NCBI RefSeq assembly: GCF_900110605.1
Contig: NZ_FOFI01000001.1
Coordinates: 496,001 to 560,000 of the forward strand
Direction: 5' to 3'
Source of the DNA: Epilithonimonas lactis
Lineage (GTDB): Bacteria > Bacteroidota > Bacteroidia > Flavobacteriales > Weeksellaceae
Length of the DNA: 64,000 nt
This document shows, in pieces, positions 1-8,362 of the stretch; position 1 is the stretch's first letter; each line of letters starts with the position of its first letter. The notes under the pieces were generated by a model. That model saw only the letters and a program-made list of their open reading frames with translations, was not told the origin of the DNA and searched no databases. The position numbers and the translations under genes were made by a program.

Positions 1-669
1 TTGATAATCATCCCAGAATCCTCTTTCTGTAATATCGCCTTCTGCAAATTTCCAGTTTTTATCTTCTTCATTGATCCTGTCTAGAAATCTTTCTTTCTGC
101 TCCTCTTTGGAAACATTCAGGAAAATCTTGATGATCTTCGTTCCGTTGTTAGCCAAATGCTTTTCAAAGTTGCGAATACTTTCGTATCTGTTTTCCCAGA
201 ATTTGTCATCAAATTGCTTCACATCGGTCCAGGTTTTTTCGCTGAGATTATATTCAGGATGAACTTTGCAAACGAGAACACTTTCGTAATGAGAACGGTT
301 GAAAATTCCGATTTTTCCCTTCGCAGGAAGAGCCAGATAATGTCTCCAGATAAAATCGTGAGAATAATCTTTGGAACTTGGCGTTTTGAAACTGGTCACT
401 TCACAGCCTTGCGGATTTACACCACCAAAAACATGTTCTATCAAACTGTCTTTCCCCGCAGCATCCATGGCTTGTAGGACGATTAACAACGATTGACTTC
501 CATCCGCGTAGAGTTTTTCTTGCAACAATCGAAGTTTCTCTTTTTCAATTTCTAAAAGTTGTTTTGCTTCGTCTTTGTTGATCTTTCCTTTATATTTTGT
601 TTCGTGTTTTCCTATCTCGAATTTTGAGTTTTCTTTGATGAGGAAATCATCGGAGAAGTTGTAATCCAT
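1..669 (-). CDS. Polyphosphate kinase 2 (PPK2) family protein, partial at 3' end
   Basis: This gene runs leftward off the window, so only its first 223 codons are present; family members are usually about 260-300 residues. PPK2 enzymes transfer phosphate between polyphosphate and nucleotides in the cytoplasm. The Walker A-like loop QAMDAAGKDS lies at residues 67-76, the lid-type sequence FGGVNPQGCEV follows, and IGIFNRSHYESVL matches the family Walker B region with its R and E. The start ATG at 669 gives MDYNFSDDF and follows an A/T-rich leader without a Shine-Dalgarno. A terminator for the upstream DUF1573 gene separates the two, so it is probably transcribed on its own. Which nucleotide class it prefers (AMP, ADP or GDP) cannot be read from this part. 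Confidence 0.9.
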   Translation of the reverse strand, partial: MDYNFSDDFLIKENSKFEIGKHETKYKGKINKDEAKQLLEIEKEKLRLLQEKLYADGSQSLLIVLQAMDAAGKDSLIEHVFGGVNPQGCEVTSFKTPSSKDYSHDFIWRHYLALPAKGKIGIFNRSHYESVLVCKVHPEYNLSEKTWTDVKQFDDKFWENRYESIRNFEKHLANNGTKIIKIFLNVSKEEQKERFLDRINEEDKNWKFAEGDITERGFWDDYQ

Positions 670-692
670 AATATTTCATTTAGTGTAAATAT

Positions 693-722
693 AAAAAAAA
701 CCGCTCCAAAAAAGGAACGGTT
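693..722 (-). terminator. Intrinsic terminator after the DUF1573 gene
   Basis: On the minus strand a 9-bp stem (one mismatch) formed by 714-722 and 699-707, with a loop of six T, is followed by a run of eight T (693-700). It lies 24 bp past the DUF1573 stop codon and ahead of the PPK2 start. Confidence 0.85.
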
Positions 723-746
723 TCTATAACAAATAGTAAATTTTTA

Positions 747-1235
747 TTATTGTGCTGCTTCTACTTTTCTAGCAACTTTAGTAACTTTTGTAGCTTTAGT
801 TACAGGTTGTGCTTTTGCAGTCGCTACAGGAGAAGAAACAGTTAATTTTGCTTCTTGATTCACACCTGCAACATCTTCTACAGTTCCTTTGATGTAAAGT
901 ACAGATCTGTTGTTTGCTGGGTCATTAGAATAAACCTCGATCAATTTGTTGAAAGCACCTTTGATGCCTGTATTGTATCCAACTTTGATTTGAGCCGTTT
1001 TACCTGGTAAGATCGGGTCTTTGCTCCATTCTGGTGTAGTACATCCGCAAGAAGGTTTCACTTCGCTGATGATAAGTGGCTTGTCTCCAGTGTTTTTTAC
1101 AGTGAAAAATCTGTGACCATCAGCTCCAGCTTTTACATTTCCGTAATCGAAAGTTGTTTTGTCAAATGAGATCGTTTGAGCAGATGCAAAAGCCAAAGCT
1201 CCTGTCATAAATAATCCTGCAAGAATCTTTTTCAT
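747..1235 (-). CDS. Secreted DUF1573 domain protein
   Basis: A 162-residue exported protein. Residues 1-20 are a signal peptide ending ASA-Q. Residues 21 to about 115 form the DUF1573 beta-sandwich, recognisable by FDYGNVKAG, the phrase VKNTGDKPLIISEVKPSCGCT with its CGC, and the later ILPGKTAQIKV stretch; this fold is related to the ASH/MSP family. The tail after residue 125 is rich in Ala, Thr, Val and Lys and looks unstructured. I use the ATG at 1235 rather than an upstream in-frame start at 1274, because a -7 element (1272-1279) sits over that upstream codon and because the signal peptide begins here. DUF1573 proteins are abundant in Bacteroidetes and have no agreed function. Confidence 0.9.
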   Translation of the reverse strand: MKKILAGLFMTGALAFASAQTISFDKTTFDYGNVKAGADGHRFFTVKNTGDKPLIISEVKPSCGCTTPEWSKDPILPGKTAQIKVGYNTGIKGAFNKLIEVYSNDPANNRSVLYIKGTVEDVAGVNQEAKLTVSSPVATAKAQPVTKATKVTKVARKVEAAQ

Positions 1236-1271
1236 ATTTTTTTGTTTTAGTATAATTAAACTTTTAAGTAA

Positions 1272-1279
1272 CAAAGTTA
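1272..1279 (-). promoter_or_regulatory. Bacteroidetes -7 element for the DUF1573 gene
   Basis: The minus strand reads TAACTTTG, a full match to the TAnnTTTG -7 consensus, giving a leader of about 30 nt to the ATG at 1235. No clear -33 TTTG is visible. It stands back to back with the valS element at 1322. Confidence 0.55.
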
Positions 1280-1321
1280 TAAATAATTTAAATATGTGAT
1301 GTTAATTTTTTCACATTATCT

Positions 1322-1329
1322 TATTTTTG
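1322..1329 (+). promoter_or_regulatory. Bacteroidetes -7 element for valS
   Basis: TATTTTTG matches TAnnTTTG and would start transcription near 1336, 23 nt before the ATG at 1359. Its position rules out the longer in-frame ORF that begins at 1296. Confidence 0.5.
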
Positions 1330-1358
1330 CAACTTATAAGCCAAAAATAACTTACGAC

Positions 1359-3977
1359 ATGCAGATCGCTGACAAATATAGCCCACAAGAAACCGAGCAA
1401 AAATGGTATGACTTCTGGTTGGAAAACAAATATTTCCACTCCACTCCAGATGACAGACCACCTTACACGATTGTAATTCCACCACCAAACGTGACTGGAA
1501 TCCTTCACATGGGACACATGTTGAACAATACGATCCAGGATGTTTTGGTCAGAAGAGCGAGAATGCAAGGTTTCAATGCTTGTTGGGTTCCGGGAACGGA
1601 TCACGCATCAATCGCAACAGAAGCGAAAGTTGTAGCTAAATTGAAGTCTGAAGGCATCAGCAAAAAAGATATCACGAGAGAAGAATTCCTAAAGCACGCT
1701 TGGGAATGGAAAGAAAAATACGGTGGAACCATATTGGAGCAATTGAAAAAACTAGGTTGTTCTTGCGACTGGGACAGAACGAGATTCACGATGGAAGAGA
1801 ATCTTTCCAAATCTGTGATCAAGGTTTTTGTTGATCTTTATAACAAAGGATTGATTTACAGAGGTTACAAAGTAGTGAATTGGGATCCAGAAGCGCAAAC
1901 CAATATTTCTGATGAAGAGGTGATCTTCAAAGAGCAAAACGGAAAATTATTCTATTTAAAATATAAAATTGAAGGAACACAAGATTTCTTAACTGTTGCG
2001 ACAACGCGTCCAGAAACCATTTTTGGCGATGTTGCCGTTTGCGTCAATCCAAATGACGAGAGATATGCTCATTTGAAAGGGAAGAACGTCATCGTTCCAA
2101 TCGTTGGTAGAGTAGTTCCGATCATCGAGGACGATTATGTTGATATTGAATTCGGGACTGGAGCGTTGAAAATCACGCCGGCTCACGATATTAATGATTA
2201 TGAAATTGGACAAAGACACGGCTTACCAATCATCGATTCTATGGATAATGATGCGGTTCTGAACGAACACGGAATGCATTACCAAGGTCAGGGAAGATTT
2301 ACCGTTAGAAAAGAAATCGCCAAAGAATTAGAAAAAAACGACCTTCTTCTAAAAGCCGAAGATTACGTGAACAAAGTTGGAACTTCTGAAAGAACTGGCG
2401 CCGTGATTGAACCGAAAATTTCTGTTCAATGGTTTCTGAAAATGTCCGAAATGGCAAAACCAGCTTTGGATGTTGTGATGGATGATAAGATCAAATTCCA
2501 TCCTGAAAAATTCAAAAATACCTATCGTTATTGGATGGAGAATGTTCATGATTGGAACATTTCTCGTCAGCTTTGGTGGGGACAGCAGATTCCGGCGTTC
2601 TACTATGGGACGGGCGAAAATGAATTTGTGGTAGCTGAAAATATCGAAGATGCTGTAAAATTAGCACAAGAGAAAACTTCCAACTTCCAACTTCAAGCTT
2701 CCGACCTAAAACAGGACGAAGATGCGTTGGATACTTGGTTCTCCTCTTGGTTGTGGCCAATGTCGGTTTTCGAAGGGATTTTGGATCCGGAAAATAAAGA
2801 CATCAATTATTATTATCCAACGGCAGATTTGGTTACTGGACCAGATATCATCTTCTTCTGGGTTGCCAGAATGATCATGGCTGGATTGGAATTCAGGCAA
2901 GAAGTGCCTTTTAAAAATGTTTATTTCACCGGAATTGTACGAGATAAACAAAGACGAAAAATGTCCAAGCAACTAGGAAACTCGCCAGATCCAATTGATT
3001 TGATCGAGAAATATGGTGCAGATGGCGTTCGTGTGGGAAGTTTATTGAGTTCTGCAGCAGGAAATGATCTTTTGTTTGATGAAGATTTGATGTTGCAGGG
3101 AAGAAATTTCGCTACCAAAATTTGGAATGCGTACAAGTTGATCCAAGGTTGGAAGCGTGACGAATCTATCAAAGCGCAAAACCACGACCTTCAAACCATC
3201 GCATGGTTCGGAGAACAACTGAATAAAACAATTGGCGAGATTGAAGATCAATTCTCGAAATTCAGGATCTCTGACGGATTGCATTTGGTTTACAAACTGA
3301 TCTGGGACGATTTCTGTTCTTGGTATTTGGAAGCCGTAAAACCGAACTTTGGCGAGGCGATCAGTGAAGAGGTTTATCAAAAGACGATTGCTTATTTTGA
3401 GGAATTGATGAAATTGTTGCATCCATTTATGCCTTTCCTGTCAGAAGAACTTTGGCAGTCGATTTCGGATAGAAAGATTGATGAAGCGTTGATTATCACG
3501 CAACAGAAAAAATCTGAAAGTTATAACGAGCAGACCATCAAAGATTTTGATTTTGCTAAAGAAGTGATCTCCGGCGTTAGAAATTATCGACAGTCAAAAG
3601 GAATTTCGCCAAGAGAATCCGTGAAAGTTTTCACCAATGCAACGGAACTAAAAGATGCTGACGTGATTACTAAATTATCAAATATTTCAGAGATCAATTT
3701 CGCTCAAAAAACGGATAAACCTAGTTTCACATTCTTGGTTGGCTCCAATGAGTTCTCAATTCCATTAAGCGAAAATCTTGACCTTGGTGAAGAAAAAATC
3801 AAAACTGAAGAAGAGATCAAATATCTGAAAGGCTTCTTAATTTCTGTTGATAAAAAGCTTTCAAACGAGAAATTCGTTGCCAATGCAAAACCAGAAGTTG
3901 TAGAGATCGAACGTAAAAAACAAAAAGACGCTCAGGATAAAATTGTCCTTTTAGAAGAAAAATTAAAGAGTTTGTAG
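1359..3977 (+). CDS. valS: Valyl-tRNA synthetase
   Basis: Class I aminoacyl-tRNA synthetase of 872 residues that charges tRNA-Val in the cytoplasm; length is normal for bacterial ValS. The HIGH motif is HMGH at residues 50-53 inside PPPNVTGILHMGHM, and the KMSKS motif appears as KMSKQ at 534-538. Between them lies the CP1 editing domain with the TTRPETIFGD and DYVDIEFGTGALKITPAHD phrases. The anticodon-binding domain follows, with FCSWYLEAVKP, and the last 70 residues form the coiled coil typical of ValS. The start at 1359 gives MQIADKYSP, the usual beginning; the longer ORF from 1296 would be outside the likely transcript. A stretch at 2675-2707 resembles a short repeat seen elsewhere in this window (see findings). 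Confidence 0.97.
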   Translation: MQIADKYSPQETEQKWYDFWLENKYFHSTPDDRPPYTIVIPPPNVTGILHMGHMLNNTIQDVLVRRARMQGFNACWVPGTDHASIATEAKVVAKLKSEGISKKDITREEFLKHAWEWKEKYGGTILEQLKKLGCSCDWDRTRFTMEENLSKSVIKVFVDLYNKGLIYRGYKVVNWDPEAQTNISDEEVIFKEQNGKLFYLKYKIEGTQDFLTVATTRPETIFGDVAVCVNPNDERYAHLKGKNVIVPIVGRVVPIIEDDYVDIEFGTGALKITPAHDINDYEIGQRHGLPIIDSMDNDAVLNEHGMHYQGQGRFTVRKEIAKELEKNDLLLKAEDYVNKVGTSERTGAVIEPKISVQWFLKMSEMAKPALDVVMDDKIKFHPEKFKNTYRYWMENVHDWNISRQLWWGQQIPAFYYGTGENEFVVAENIEDAVKLAQEKTSNFQLQASDLKQDEDALDTWFSSWLWPMSVFEGILDPENKDINYYYPTADLVTGPDIIFFWVARMIMAGLEFRQEVPFKNVYFTGIVRDKQRRKMSKQLGNSPDPIDLIEKYGADGVRVGSLLSSAAGNDLLFDEDLMLQGRNFATKIWNAYKLIQGWKRDESIKAQNHDLQTIAWFGEQLNKTIGEIEDQFSKFRISDGLHLVYKLIWDDFCSWYLEAVKPNFGEAISEEVYQKTIAYFEELMKLLHPFMPFLSEELWQSISDRKIDEALIITQQKKSESYNEQTIKDFDFAKEVISGVRNYRQSKGISPRESVKVFTNATELKDADVITKLSNISEINFAQKTDKPSFTFLVGSNEFSIPLSENLDLGEEKIKTEEEIKYLKGFLISVDKKLSNEKFVANAKPEVVEIERKKQKDAQDKIVLLEEKLKSL
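2675..2707 (-). repeat. GGAAGTTGGA-type repeat inside valS
   Basis: The minus strand carries GGAAGTTGGAAGTT and AGGTCGGAAG, the same short words as the repeat at 6562-6589. It is in frame and encodes the weakly conserved TSNFQLQASDL segment just before the conserved DEDALDTWFSS. Confidence 0.4.
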
Positions 3978-3980
3978 GAC

Positions 3981-4035
3981 ACTGGAAGTTGGATCAATGT
4001 TTTCAATAAAGTAAACTTCCATCTTCCAGCACCAA
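3981..4035. repeat. Inverted CTGGAAG/CTTCCAG repeat between valS and the DUF4241 gene
   Basis: CTGGAAGTTGGA near 3982 and TCCATCTTCCAG near 4019 are inverted copies separated by an A/T-rich loop. The words belong to the same GGAAGTTGGA family as the repeats in valS and at 6562. There is no T-run, so it is not an obvious terminator. Confidence 0.4.
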
Positions 4036-4049
4036 ACATCCATCAGATT

Positions 4050-4694
4050 ATGACACACATCGAAAACATAAAAAAACTATTCTCCAAAAATTTTGTAGAA
4101 AATCCACTTCTAGAGACCTATGATGCGGGAAAGATCTATATTTCGTCAGGTTTCATCGTGGCTAGTGATCCATTGATCTCGCCGGATCATTCGGCTTTCA
4201 CACAAGAATTTCCGAAAGGTGATTTCCCGGTTCATGTCTATAAAGAAACAGAATCCAATTGCGTGGCTTACGCCGAGATTGTTTTTGATAAAAATCAAAT
4301 TGCAGAGAACTGGAAATTGGCTTTGTCTGACGGTCAGAATTTGAAAGATTTGAAGGACGAAGAGATCTACGGTTATCTCGTAGAATCTGGAATGGGAAGC
4401 TTCATGGACAAAGATACCCAGAACGCTTTGAATCAATTAGAAAAAGATCTGTTTCAGCAAAAGGGTGATCAGTTTATGGGAATCTACGAGGAGTTTTTCC
4501 ATTCGCATTTCTTTGACGAAAATGGCGCAATAGACCAGTTTTCAGTTTTGAAACCTTATCAAGATAAACAGGAAAATATTGTCGCTTTCGAGACAGGTTA
4601 TGGCGAAGGATTCTATGCAACGTATATTGGTTATTCTAAAGATAATCAAGTGGTTAAGTTAATTTCTGAATTTATAGAAATTGGTATGGATTAA
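4050..4694 (+). CDS. DUF4241 domain protein
   Basis: A soluble 214-residue protein without signal peptide or membrane segment. The phrase SGFIVASDPLISP near residue 35 and the ending EFIEIGMD, together with the VESGMGSFMDKDT stretch around residue 112, fit the DUF4241 family. Function of the family is unknown to me. It starts 72 bp after valS in the same direction and could be read through from it. A perfect 10-bp inverted repeat begins at its stop codon. Confidence 0.75.
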   Translation: MTHIENIKKLFSKNFVENPLLETYDAGKIYISSGFIVASDPLISPDHSAFTQEFPKGDFPVHVYKETESNCVAYAEIVFDKNQIAENWKLALSDGQNLKDLKDEEIYGYLVESGMGSFMDKDTQNALNQLEKDLFQQKGDQFMGIYEEFFHSHFFDENGAIDQFSVLKPYQDKQENIVAFETGYGEGFYATYIGYSKDNQVVKLISEFIEIGMD

Positions 4695-4720
4695 TTTGTT
4701 ACTTTAGCCTGTAACAAATT
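4693..4720. promoter_or_regulatory. Perfect inverted repeat ahead of ribokinase, possible operator
   Basis: AATTTGTTAC and GTAACAAATT are perfect 10-bp inverted copies with an 8-bp spacer. There is no T-run after it, so it is a poor terminator; the dyad could be a repressor site 48 bp upstream of the ribokinase ATG. Confidence 0.3.
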
Positions 4721-4767
4721 CGCAGTTAGCGATTCCATCTGACCTTTGAAACGTTGAATGTTAGCCA

Positions 4768-5676
4768 ATGAAACTGAGTAATACAAAACCGCAAATCGTA
4801 GTTGTAGGAAGTTCTTCCATCGATCTTATCCTAAAGACTACCATCATACCGACAGCCAATAAGACTGTTCTTGCCAGAAATTTGTCAAGTTATCTTGGCG
4901 GGAAAGGTGCCAATCAGGCCATTGCGACCTCTCGTTTGGGCGCTCATACTTCACTGGTGAGTTGTGTTGGGATGGATCCCTATGGTCAGCAGGTTTTAAG
5001 AAATCTGGATGATGAAGGTGTGAATGTAGCTTACGTTTGCGAAGACGAGGACGAAGCAACGGGAACGGCTTATGTCACCGCTTCGGATGAAGGGAATTCT
5101 ATAGTGGTTGTGCCTGCTGCCAATTATAATTTGGGTTCAAAGAATATTGACGAAGCTGAGAAATATCTCAACGCAGCGGATCTGATTCTCACTCAAATGG
5201 AGATCCCGACCAAAACGGTGGAATACCTTTTCAAAAAAGCCAAGAAGCTGAATAAGAAAATTGGGATCTACGCCGCGCCGGCCAGCAGACTTTCCGATGA
5301 ATTGATAGATTATGCGACCTTTATCGTTGCAAAAAGTACCGATCTTGAGGTGATTTTTGGACAAGGCAATCACGAAGATATCATCAAGCATTTGCCAAAC
5401 AAACTATTTGTGAGAGATGGCGCCAACAGCACCAGCTATTTTGATGGTTCCGAGATGAAATATTTCCGAAAAAATCCAAGCACAGAAGCGCACAGCATGG
5501 GATTGGGAGATGCTTTCACGTCTGGTTTTTCCATCGCACTCCTTCATGGGAATTCTATCGAGGATTGTGTGAAGTTTGGAAACGAAGTTGCATTGAAAGC
5601 GGCCGACTACAGAGGCTCTCAGAAAGGTCTGCCTTATCTTGCTGAGATGAAGGAATTGATATCTCTTGCATACTAA
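4768..5676 (+). CDS. rbsK: Ribokinase, pfkB family
   Basis: A 302-residue cytoplasmic sugar kinase that phosphorylates D-ribose at O5. The first pfkB signature region contains LGGKGANQAIATSRLG (residues about 43-58), which binds the sugar, and the second contains SMGLGDAFTSG, where D248 is the likely catalytic base. The usual GAGD is GLGD here. Length matches RbsK. No ribose transporter or RbsR lies beside it; its neighbours are a DUF4241 protein and an unrelated hydrolase, so another pfkB substrate such as a nucleoside is possible. Confidence 0.85.
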   Translation: MKLSNTKPQIVVVGSSSIDLILKTTIIPTANKTVLARNLSSYLGGKGANQAIATSRLGAHTSLVSCVGMDPYGQQVLRNLDDEGVNVAYVCEDEDEATGTAYVTASDEGNSIVVVPAANYNLGSKNIDEAEKYLNAADLILTQMEIPTKTVEYLFKKAKKLNKKIGIYAAPASRLSDELIDYATFIVAKSTDLEVIFGQGNHEDIIKHLPNKLFVRDGANSTSYFDGSEMKYFRKNPSTEAHSMGLGDAFTSGFSIALLHGNSIEDCVKFGNEVALKAADYRGSQKGLPYLAEMKELISLAY

Positions 5677-5732
5677 AACCACCAAAAAGCCAAAGAAAAT
5701 TTTCTGCTTTTACGGAAATCTAATCGCTTTTC

Positions 5733-6596
5733 ATGAAAAGTATCGATGTTTTGACCCAGGACAATTATTCATTGTCTGTCCACCTTTTTGAGCCTGCAGA
5801 TCCGAATCACAAACTATTACTGATCAACTCGGCAACGGGTGTGAAACAGCAGATCTACTTTTCATTTGCACAATTTTTCTGTGATCAGGGTTTTACGGTC
5901 ATCACTTATGATTATCGTGGCATTGGACTTTCGAAACCAAAAAAGATGAGAGGTTTTGAAGCGTCGATGAGAGTTTGGGGAACTGTAGATTATAAAGCAT
6001 TGACCAATTACATTAAAACCAATTTTCCAAACCAGCAGAAGTTTTGCCTTGGACATTCGCTCGGTGCTTTGATCTTGGGAATGAATGAAGATTCGAAGAT
6101 GTTTGAGGAGTTCATTTTTGTTGGAACGCAGAACGCTTTTGTCGGAAATTTAAAGTTCAAAACAAAGGTCGAGGCTTATCTTGGATTCGGAATTGCACAG
6201 CCGTTGTCGACCAAGATTCTGGGTTATTTTCCCGGAAATTGGTTCGGATTAGGCGAGAGTTTACCCGCTGGAAGTGCTTTCGATTGGCAAACGCTCATTC
6301 TCAATAGAAAATCGACCAACAAGTTGTTGGAAAAGGTGAAGGATTACTCAAAAGACCTGACTCAAAAGGTTTTTGTCATCAGAGCAGAAGATGATGCGTG
6401 GCTCACAGAAAAAGGTGTGAGGTCACTTTTAGAAGACACTTACCCGAATATGAGACCAACCTACAGATTAATCAAAACCTCCGAATCGGAAAAGAACGAA
6501 ATAGGACACATCAACTTTTTCCGAAGCTACAACAGGAAACTTTGGAATATCATTCTTAAGGAGCTGGAAGTTGGAGGTCGGAAGTCAGAAGATTAA
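5733..6596 (+). CDS. Alpha/beta hydrolase (COG4757-like)
   Basis: A 287-residue cytoplasmic alpha/beta hydrolase. The nucleophile elbow is GHSLG with S109, preceded by the oxyanion-side phrase YDYRGIGLS near residue 57. The acid is probably in RAEDDAWL near residue 213, and the base is the His of EIGHINFFR near residue 252. The pattern matches the predicted-hydrolase group COG4757; the substrate is unknown. The last ten residues are encoded by a short GGAAGTTGGA-type repeat and probably are not part of the fold. Confidence 0.8.
   Translation: MKSIDVLTQDNYSLSVHLFEPADPNHKLLLINSATGVKQQIYFSFAQFFCDQGFTVITYDYRGIGLSKPKKMRGFEASMRVWGTVDYKALTNYIKTNFPNQQKFCLGHSLGALILGMNEDSKMFEEFIFVGTQNAFVGNLKFKTKVEAYLGFGIAQPLSTKILGYFPGNWFGLGESLPAGSAFDWQTLILNRKSTNKLLEKVKDYSKDLTQKVFVIRAEDDAWLTEKGVRSLLEDTYPNMRPTYRLIKTSESEKNEIGHINFFRSYNRKLWNIILKELEVGGRKSED
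6562..6589 (+). repeat. GGAAGTTGGA-type repeat forming the 3' end of the hydrolase gene
   Basis: CTGGAAGTTGGAGGTCGGA followed by AGTCAGAAG forms the last coding bases of the hydrolase. It shares GGAAGTTGGA and AGGTCGGAAG with the repeat in valS. Confidence 0.45.
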
Positions 6597-6704
6597 AAAA
6601 CTGAAAATAGTTTCTTTCTTTGATGAGTCAAACATCTTGCGAATCTTAAAATATTTTTAACATAAATAAAAAAATCATTGCGCATTTTGCGTTTAAAAAG
6701 TAAT

Positions 6705-7349
6705 ATGGAATTGATCAACAAAACAATAGATTTAGTAAAAGAAAAATTAGAAGGTACAGAATCCGGTCACGACTGGTTTCACATAGAACGCGTCTGGAAG
6801 CTGAGTTTGCACATCCATGAGAAAGAAGGCGGCGACAAATTGGTCATCGAATTAGCTGCACTTTTGCACGACATCGCTGACCCAAAATTCCACAACGGCG
6901 ACGAAACCATCGCTACAAAGATCGTAACCGAATTTCTGACCGAGCAAAAAGTAGATCAGGAAACCATAGACAAGGTCATTTTCATCATAGAAAATATGTC
7001 CTTCAAAAACAGAAATGACGCTCCGAAAGATCTTCCTTTGGAACTGAAGATCGTACAGGACGCAGACAGATTAGATGCAATCGGTGCCATAGGAATTGCC
7101 AGAACTTTCAACTTCGGCGGCTACAAAAATAATCTGATGTACCATCCAGAAATCCAACCGAAACTGGCACAATCCAAAGAAGAGTACAAAAAATCCAACG
7201 GAACCACGATTAACCATTTCTATGAAAAATTGTTGCTTCTCAAAGATCTGCTCAATACAAAAACAGCCAAAGAAATTGCCGAGCACAGGCATCAATTTAT
7301 GCTTCAGTTTCTGGACGAATTCTACAAAGAATGGAATGTCACTTTTTAA
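6705..7349 (+). CDS. HD domain phosphohydrolase
   Basis: A 214-residue cytoplasmic metal-dependent phosphohydrolase. The metal-binding residues are visible as H26 in WFHIERVW, H55-D56 in ALLHDIAD and D121 in DADRLDAIGAIGIAR. This arrangement matches the YedJ/YpgQ group of small HD proteins, which act on nucleotides or pyrophosphate in characterised members. I use the ATG at 6705 (MELINKT), because the family begins shortly before the first helix; an in-frame start at 6678 would only add nine residues. Substrate cannot be told from sequence. Confidence 0.8.
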   Translation: MELINKTIDLVKEKLEGTESGHDWFHIERVWKLSLHIHEKEGGDKLVIELAALLHDIADPKFHNGDETIATKIVTEFLTEQKVDQETIDKVIFIIENMSFKNRNDAPKDLPLELKIVQDADRLDAIGAIGIARTFNFGGYKNNLMYHPEIQPKLAQSKEEYKKSNGTTINHFYEKLLLLKDLLNTKTAKEIAEHRHQFMLQFLDEFYKEWNVTF

Positions 7350-7364
7350 TTAAAGAGAAACCAT

Positions 7365-7372
7365 TATCTTTG
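7365..7372 (+). promoter_or_regulatory. -7 element immediately before a start codon
   Basis: TATCTTTG matches TAnnTTTG and ends only 5 nt before the ATG at 7378, so the transcript would start at or next to the start codon (leaderless or nearly so). Confidence 0.5.
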
Positions 7373-7377
7373 TTTCA

Positions 7378-7974
7378 ATGATAATCATTCTAATCCTAAT
7401 TTTTCTCATCATTGCATTGTTTCTATCGGGCATCCGAGGAGGAAAATGGAGTTTTTGGAACAAGGTCGTCCGCACAATTATTACCATTTCTGCAGCGGCC
7501 TATTTCACATTTTGGTTCGTAGAGAGGAGTGTTTCCCAGTTTTTGGAAAACTCATTAGCGGTTCAGGTCATCAATTATCTGCCGCAGCCAATAGATTTTT
7601 ACATCATCAGGATTCAAGACCAAGTCCCTGAATATCAGAAATTCAGTTCCAAACACGTTGGTCAGATCCGCCCAGAATATTTCAGGATAGAGTACCTCAA
7701 TATGCAGAAGTCCAATGAGTTTTGGGTCGTTGGTTATCTGGGGAAAGGTAATTTGGTCTACTTTTCACAAGTTGCCGTTCCAAACAAAAACGAAGACAAG
7801 ATCATCGAGGTTCGCAACTACATCAACCACAGTTTGAAACTCTCCGCCATCGCCACAGAAAAAGTAGCAGAATTGAAGTACGAGAACATCAAACTCAGCA
7901 TTTGGGTGACTTTGGATCTGCTGTTGATATTCCTCAACGCCGTTTTGCTTTTCAGAAGCAATAAGAAAAAGTAG
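7378..7974 (+). CDS. Hypothetical membrane protein
   Basis: A 198-residue protein I do not recognise. Hydrophobic segments are at residues 1-18, about 30-48 and about 172-192; the middle 120 residues are polar and probably form one domain on one side of the membrane. It ends with a basic RSNKKK tail. A -7 element lies 5 nt upstream, so it has its own promoter although it is only 28 bp after the HD gene. A family A repeat begins 6 bp after the stop. Confidence 0.7.
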   Translation: MIIILILIFLIIALFLSGIRGGKWSFWNKVVRTIITISAAAYFTFWFVERSVSQFLENSLAVQVINYLPQPIDFYIIRIQDQVPEYQKFSSKHVGQIRPEYFRIEYLNMQKSNEFWVVGYLGKGNLVYFSQVAVPNKNEDKIIEVRNYINHSLKLSAIATEKVAELKYENIKLSIWVTLDLLLIFLNAVLLFRSNKKK

Positions 7975-8362
7975 AATTATTTGGGCAGCTTTTGACATCC
8001 GTCGAAACTTTATTTTTATTGTTTTTATGGCAGCTTTTCCGCCTTCCACTCCCGCTATTTTTTGCCTTCGCTCTTCCAGCCACAAAAAATGAGCTCCGTT
8101 CAAGTCGGGCTGCGATGATGACCTGGTTTCGAAACGTGTCTTGCATTTCAAAAGTCTAAGCCATAATTTCCTATTTACAGATTTTTAGTGGAACTGAATC
8201 ACAACATTTTACAAATCTCCAATTTCATTATTTATAAAATTTAATACTAAAATTTATAAAAAGTATAAAATTTGGTTTTCGTTTGATGAGCAACTTTGTA
8301 CATTTAGCAATTCAAATAAGTGGTACAATTACTGCAGCCTAATTAGACAAAAATATTTCAAA
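7975..8362. other. 388-bp intergenic stretch with a family A repeat
   Basis: The left third is the family A repeat at 7981-8113. The rest is A/T-rich and contains no ORF with coding features; it presumably holds the promoter of the dehydrogenase at 8363, but I see no good TAnnTTTG. Short ORFs reading through the repeat are not genes. Confidence 0.6.
7981..8113 (+). repeat. Family A dispersed element, copy 1 (long form)
   Basis: It begins TTGGGCAGCTTTT, restarts at 8029 as GGCAGCTTTTCCGCC, and ends GTTCAAGTCGGGCTGC. The copy at 51056 is nearly identical over the full 133 bp. Copies at 36691 and 41672 share the ends but have a different middle. Confidence 0.85.

Noticed and set aside
4-477. 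Plus-strand ORFs at 71-262 and 157-477
   Set aside because: They are antisense to a clear PPK2 gene with a Walker A motif.
1296-1358. Longer valS start at 1296
   Set aside because: It lies upstream of the -7 element at 1322, and the family begins with the MQIADKY-type start.
7765-8151. ORFs on the minus strand across the family A repeat, with an AARLERSS-like reading
   Set aside because: They recur in every copy because the DNA recurs, overlap the membrane protein gene and have no start signal or conserved domain.
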